Below, piece after piece: positions 61,027-64,000 of a stretch of 64,000 bases of DNA (positions within the stretch are counted from its first letter, which is position 1; every line of letters starts with the position of its first letter). Origin of the DNA: Sneathiella sedimenti (GTDB taxonomy: Bacteria; Pseudomonadota; Alphaproteobacteria; Sneathiellales; Sneathiellaceae); NCBI RefSeq assembly GCF_017313765.1, contig NZ_JAFLNC010000001.1, positions 496,001 through 560,000 of the forward strand, read 5' to 3'. The position numbers and the translations under genes are program-made. The notes under the pieces are model-generated. The model saw only the letters and a list, made by a program, of their open reading frames with translations. It was not told the DNA's origin and did no database searches.

Positions 61027-61620
61027 ATGGATTATGACGACGATTTCGATGAAGACCTGCCCGATATCGAAGACTATCCAACCCTGATTTCCGTTGTTCG
61101 CTTTAACAAACTCATCCCCTCTATCCCGTGGTTTGCGGATGTAGGGGAGCCTTTACCACGAGAATCCCGGACAACCGCACGTGACTATATGGACACGCTC
61201 GGGTTTCCAGACGCCTTCGTTGCAGAGGTGGAGACCTGGGAAGATGCCGCCTACGCCGCCAGCAATCCAGAATTCAACAGTGAATGGTGGGAGGCTGAGG
61301 AACAGCTTCGAATGGGGTTAACCACGATGGCGCTCGAGCTTATGAGTGAGGAGGACCTGAACCTTGCCCTCACCCAGGTCTCTGCGACCGCGTCAGAGAT
61401 CATCTCCAAGGCAGTGGAAGAGATGGCGGATGACGCCAGAATTGAAGATCAGGAACTAATCCGTGCGGCCATTGGCTCCGCCGTTCAAAGTTGCCATCAG
61501 GCCGCGCTAGTGCTTGCCGCTGGGGAGGAAGATACCCATCCCTTCGCGCTGAAGTACAAGCTGTTCGAACAGGGGCATTGGCCGATTGCCATTACAGGCA
61601 GCAGTTTTAATATTTTCTAA
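61027..61620 (+). CDS. Conserved acidic hypothetical protein
   Basis: I do not recognise this about 197-residue protein. The N-terminus is extremely acidic (MDYDDDFDEDLPDIEDYP), then FNKLIPSIPWFADVGEPL, NSEWWEAEEQLRMGLTTMALELMSEEDL (a helical centre), and a DTHPFALKYKLFEQGHWPIAITGSSFNIF end. It is soluble, with no cysteine-rich or TM segment apparent. ATG 61027 follows a GAGAG site; ATG 61003 and 61009 are in frame further up. The gene sits between lolA and xthA and 20 bases before xthA, so it may be expressed with it. Confidence 0.65.
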   Translation: MDYDDDFDEDLPDIEDYPTLISVVRFNKLIPSIPWFADVGEPLPRESRTTARDYMDTLGFPDAFVAEVETWEDAAYAASNPEFNSEWWEAEEQLRMGLTTMALELMSEEDLNLALTQVSATASEIISKAVEEMADDARIEDQELIRAAIGSAVQSCHQAALVLAAGEEDTHPFALKYKLFEQGHWPIAITGSSFNIF

Positions 61621-61640
61621 GTAGACCCGGAAAAACAATA

Positions 61641-62447
61641 ATGAATGATTTGCGCCTTGCCACCTGGAACGTCAACTCTGTCCGTGCCCGTCTTGCCCAT
61701 GTAGAACAATTTGTTGCACAACACCAACCCGACATTCTCTGCCTTCAGGAAACCAAGGTGACGGACAACGAATTTCCGCTCAAGGCATTTGCAAAAATGG
61801 GGTTTGTGCATCATGCCATTGCTGGCCAGAAGAGCTACAATGGCGTGGCTATATTCTCGAAACTGCCTTTTGTCCCGTCGGAATCCAAGGAATGGTGCGG
61901 CAAGGATGACAAACGCCATCTGGCCGTCACGCTGGAGAACGGGGTGGAGGTGCATAATTTCTACGTGCCCGCGGGCGGCGATGTTCCCGATGTGACGCTG
62001 AACGAAAAATTTGCGCATAAGCTGGACTTCATGACGGAGATGTCGAACTGGTTCACAGAGCGCCGGACAGAGGACAATAAGCTCATTCTCGTCGGAGATC
62101 TTAACGTCGCTCCGTTGGAAACTGACGTGTGGAACCATAAACAGCTTTTGAAGGTCGTCAGCCATACCCCGATAGAAGTTGAGCATATGGCACGAATTTA
62201 TGATTCCCATGACTGGATCGACGCAATGCGTCACTTTGTGCCGGAACCGGAGCCGCTTTATTCCTGGTGGAGCTATCGCGCCCGTGACTGGCGCGCGTCC
62301 AACCGGGGTCGCCGGCTTGATCATGTTTGGGTAACACCTGCTCTCAAATCTCATCTGAAGAGAATGGAAATCACCCTGGATGCCCGTGATTGGGAGAAAC
62401 CCTCAGATCATGCACCCGTCATTGTCGATTTTACTAATTTACGGTAG
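61641..62447 (+). CDS. xthA: Exodeoxyribonuclease III / AP endonuclease XthA
   Basis: Cleaves abasic sites and removes 3-prime blocking groups in base excision repair. The 268-residue protein has the EEP-family motifs: WNVNSVRARL (about 9-18), LCLQETKV with Glu34 (metal ligand), SYNGVAIFSK (about 66-75), VGDLNVAPLETDVWN (Asp and Asn catalytic, about 152-166), RRLDHVWVTP (about 224-233) and the final SDHAPVIVDF with the catalytic Asp-His. All catalytic residues are present. Confidence 0.96.
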   Translation: MNDLRLATWNVNSVRARLAHVEQFVAQHQPDILCLQETKVTDNEFPLKAFAKMGFVHHAIAGQKSYNGVAIFSKLPFVPSESKEWCGKDDKRHLAVTLENGVEVHNFYVPAGGDVPDVTLNEKFAHKLDFMTEMSNWFTERRTEDNKLILVGDLNVAPLETDVWNHKQLLKVVSHTPIEVEHMARIYDSHDWIDAMRHFVPEPEPLYSWWSYRARDWRASNRGRRLDHVWVTPALKSHLKRMEITLDARDWEKPSDHAPVIVDFTNLR

Positions 62448-62667
62448 ACATCTTACCAGCATAATTTAGTCATCCCGCTTTCTCAATATTGACTGTGTAA
62501 TTGCCCCGTGGCGCATTCAGACTGTAAGCGCAAGTAAAGACCTGTTGACGGGTTTTACACTGGTCGGAATCCATTTCCTGTCGCCAAATCCACCCGACGG
62601 TTAGGACTTGCTCAAGGCGAAGGCTTGCGGCAAAGTCGGAGAATAATAATAAAAATGGGAGGGAAAA

Positions 62668-63465
62668 ATGGCAATGGAGTCATCAAATGGCGGCCGCTTG
62701 GAAGGGAAAATCGCTCTGATTACAGGGGCAGCGTCTGGAATTGGCAAAGCAACGGCGGAACGGTTCGCCCGCGAAGGCGCAAAAGTTGCACTCACCGACA
62801 TTGATGCCGAAAAGGGCAAAAAGTTAGTGGATGAGCTAACGAAGGCGGGACATGAGGCCTTTTATCAGAACCTTGACGTGATAGACCAGGACGATTGGCT
62901 GACCGTCGTAGACACCGTTACAACCCGGTGGGGAAAGCTGGATATTCTTGTCAATTCTGCTGGAATTGGGCGTGCCAAGGGCCTGCTTGATATGAGCTAT
63001 GATTTTTGGCGCCAGACAATATCCATCAATCTGGACGGCACCTTCCTCGGCACGCAAGCTGCAGTTGGCAGCATGAAGGACACAGGCGGTGGCGCTATCG
63101 TCAATATTTCATCCGTACTTGGATTCGTAGGGATGTCCAACATTTCCGCCTATGCCGCCAGCAAGGGAGGCGTGCGGCTCTTTACGAAGGCGGCGGCCAT
63201 CGAATGCGCGGAAAAAGGCTACAATGTGCGTGTCAATTCTGTGCACCCGGGATATATCGAAACGCCAATGGTCATGCGGCGGTTCGATAAAATCGCCGAT
63301 GCGGAACGTGAAGCGGAGGAAACGAGATTGAAAAAATCGCATCCGCTTGGCCGCCTCGGCAAACCCGAAGAAATCGCATCGATGATCCTTTATTTAGCTT
63401 CCGATGAAGCGGCATTCGTGACTGGTGCGGAATTTGTAGCGGATGGCGGTTATTTAGCTCAATAG
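62668..63465 (+). CDS. SDR family oxidoreductase
   Basis: A 265-residue classical short-chain dehydrogenase. Cofactor motif TGAASGIG (about 18-25), NSAGIG in place of the usual NNAG (about 96-101), catalytic Ser in ISSVLG, and YAASKGG (Tyr and Lys, about 160-166). The Asp in TDIDAEKG after beta-2 suggests NAD preference. It starts MAMESSNGGRLEGKIALI with a strong GGGAGGG ribosome site. The substrate is unknown, and closest in pattern are cyclohexanol/3-ketoacyl reductases. Convergent with the methyltransferase, six bases apart. Confidence 0.88.
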   Translation: MAMESSNGGRLEGKIALITGAASGIGKATAERFAREGAKVALTDIDAEKGKKLVDELTKAGHEAFYQNLDVIDQDDWLTVVDTVTTRWGKLDILVNSAGIGRAKGLLDMSYDFWRQTISINLDGTFLGTQAAVGSMKDTGGGAIVNISSVLGFVGMSNISAYAASKGGVRLFTKAAAIECAEKGYNVRVNSVHPGYIETPMVMRRFDKIADAEREAEETRLKKSHPLGRLGKPEEIASMILYLASDEAAFVTGAEFVADGGYLAQ

Positions 63466-63471
63466 CGCCAG

Positions 63472-63960
63472 TCAGACTTGCCGATAGATGTGATAGCGCC
63501 CCTCGGCCACGCCGTCCGGAAGCGGGCAGGATTGCCAGATTTTGACGTCAAACGGTTGATCACTGACAATGATCGCACCGTAGGATAGCAGCTTCGGAAG
63601 GCTTCTTCCCAGCGCATGGGCGAGCGAAACACTCGCCGCCTTGTCACCGGAGCCGATATCGCAATGGGCTAGAACCGCTTTTTCCGTCATCCTTTCAAGC
63701 GCAGTAGGAACGGTTTCGAGAAAATCGCCGACGATCATATGCTCAGGATCCGGAATACAGTCAGGATGCGCTTTCACATGACGGTCAAACACATAGATGT
63801 CCCGTGTCGGCATCAAGCTGCGCAGATGATCGAAAGTGCGGCCATTTCCAAGGCCAAGCTCCAACATACTACCCGGGATATTCTCAATTAGGCTCACCGC
63901 GTGATTGAGGCAATCGCGCTGCGCACTGACGCGCCGAATAAAACTATCAAGCCTGCTCAT
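63472..63960 (-). CDS. Class I SAM-dependent methyltransferase
   Basis: A 162-residue methyltransferase-like protein. Motif I is MLELGLGNGRTFDHL (about 32-46), and the post-I acidic residue lies in DIYVFDRH (about 54-61). It is short, with no added domain, and ends IIVSDQPFDVKIWQSCPLPDGVAEGRYHIYRQV. The family of such proteins is widespread in Alphaproteobacteria and the substrate is not known. The start lies 40 bases from the window edge; an upstream reading frame on the same strand overlaps its first codons (ending at about 63949), so a coupled gene may lie beyond the edge. Confidence 0.75.
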   Translation of the reverse strand: MSRLDSFIRRVSAQRDCLNHAVSLIENIPGSMLELGLGNGRTFDHLRSLMPTRDIYVFDRHVKAHPDCIPDPEHMIVGDFLETVPTALERMTEKAVLAHCDIGSGDKAASVSLAHALGRSLPKLLSYGAIIVSDQPFDVKIWQSCPLPDGVAEGRYHIYRQV

Positions 63961-64000
63961 TATTGTTCCTTTTGCTTAGCGTCCATTCTGTCCGAACTTC

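Overview
The window is chromosomal DNA from an alphaproteobacterium. The evidence is a complete CcmABCDEFGHI (system I) cytochrome c maturation operon, an ftsK-lolA-xthA block, an FtsY that lacks the long acidic N-terminus, urt-ure organisation, and gene families typical of marine or soil Rhodospirillales/Sneathiella-like bacteria. The genus is inference. GC content and codon use look even throughout. I see no insertion sequence, prophage, CRISPR array or integrase, so this reads as stable core plus metabolic DNA rather than a mobile island.

Layout. 1-3.9 kb: end of an mtaB-like tRNA methylthiotransferase, ftsY, yciB, a DUF3445 haem-dependent oxidase-like gene, then convergent DUF4197 and NUDIX genes. 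3.9-11.1 kb: ccmA to ccmI on the minus strand in biosynthetic order. 11.4-14.1 kb: aconitase acnA with a TTG start and a clear terminator. 14.2-17.2 kb: a DUF1223 protein, a second NUDIX hydrolase and an unrecognised lipoprotein/membrane-protein pair. 17.4-23.1 kb: htpG with a heat-shock-like promoter, a HutC-type regulator, an AAA ATPase with an MshEN-like N-terminus, an ACT-domain protein and a small four-helix membrane protein. 23.2-27.2 kb: a four-gene run (mscS, zntB, a stand-alone allophanate-hydrolase C-terminal domain, M14 carboxypeptidase) and an orphan MqsA-type antitoxin. 27.3-38.1 kb: urea import and hydrolysis, urtABCDE-ureDABCEFG, on one strand. 38.3-47.6 kb: a mixed set including an esterase, a cold-shock protein, ArfB, a formate/nitrite transporter, a quinone reductase next to a tandem HxlR regulator, an acyl-CoA synthetase, an enoyl-CoA hydratase, a thioesterase and tRNA-Gly(GCC). 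47.7-53.2 kb: a ProXp-type deacylase, thioredoxin-TPR, Lon-N, Trm112, DUF971, a UbiH-like monooxygenase and an amidase. 53.2-56.5 kb: glnK-amtB and a second amtB. 56.7-64 kb: aminotransferase, ftsK, lolA, an unknown acidic protein, xthA, an SDR and a methyltransferase.

How it works together. The window carries much of a nitrogen-scavenging regulon: urea ABC uptake, urease, PII protein and two ammonium channels. Each of the three transcription units has a strong sigma-54 (-24/-12) promoter: 38049-38064 for urtA, 53323-53340 for glnK-amtB and 55219-55236 for the second amtB. Upstream of all three lies a shared palindromic element, roughly GCCYAAWWTTTRGNC, at repeating distances (about 126-127, 94-95 and 69 bp upstream of the -24 GG). 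I read this as the local NtrC-type enhancer site, diverged from the enteric sequence. It is the most informative regulatory observation here. The second is a tandem-duplicated HxlR regulator facing two direct repeats spaced 22 bp apart.
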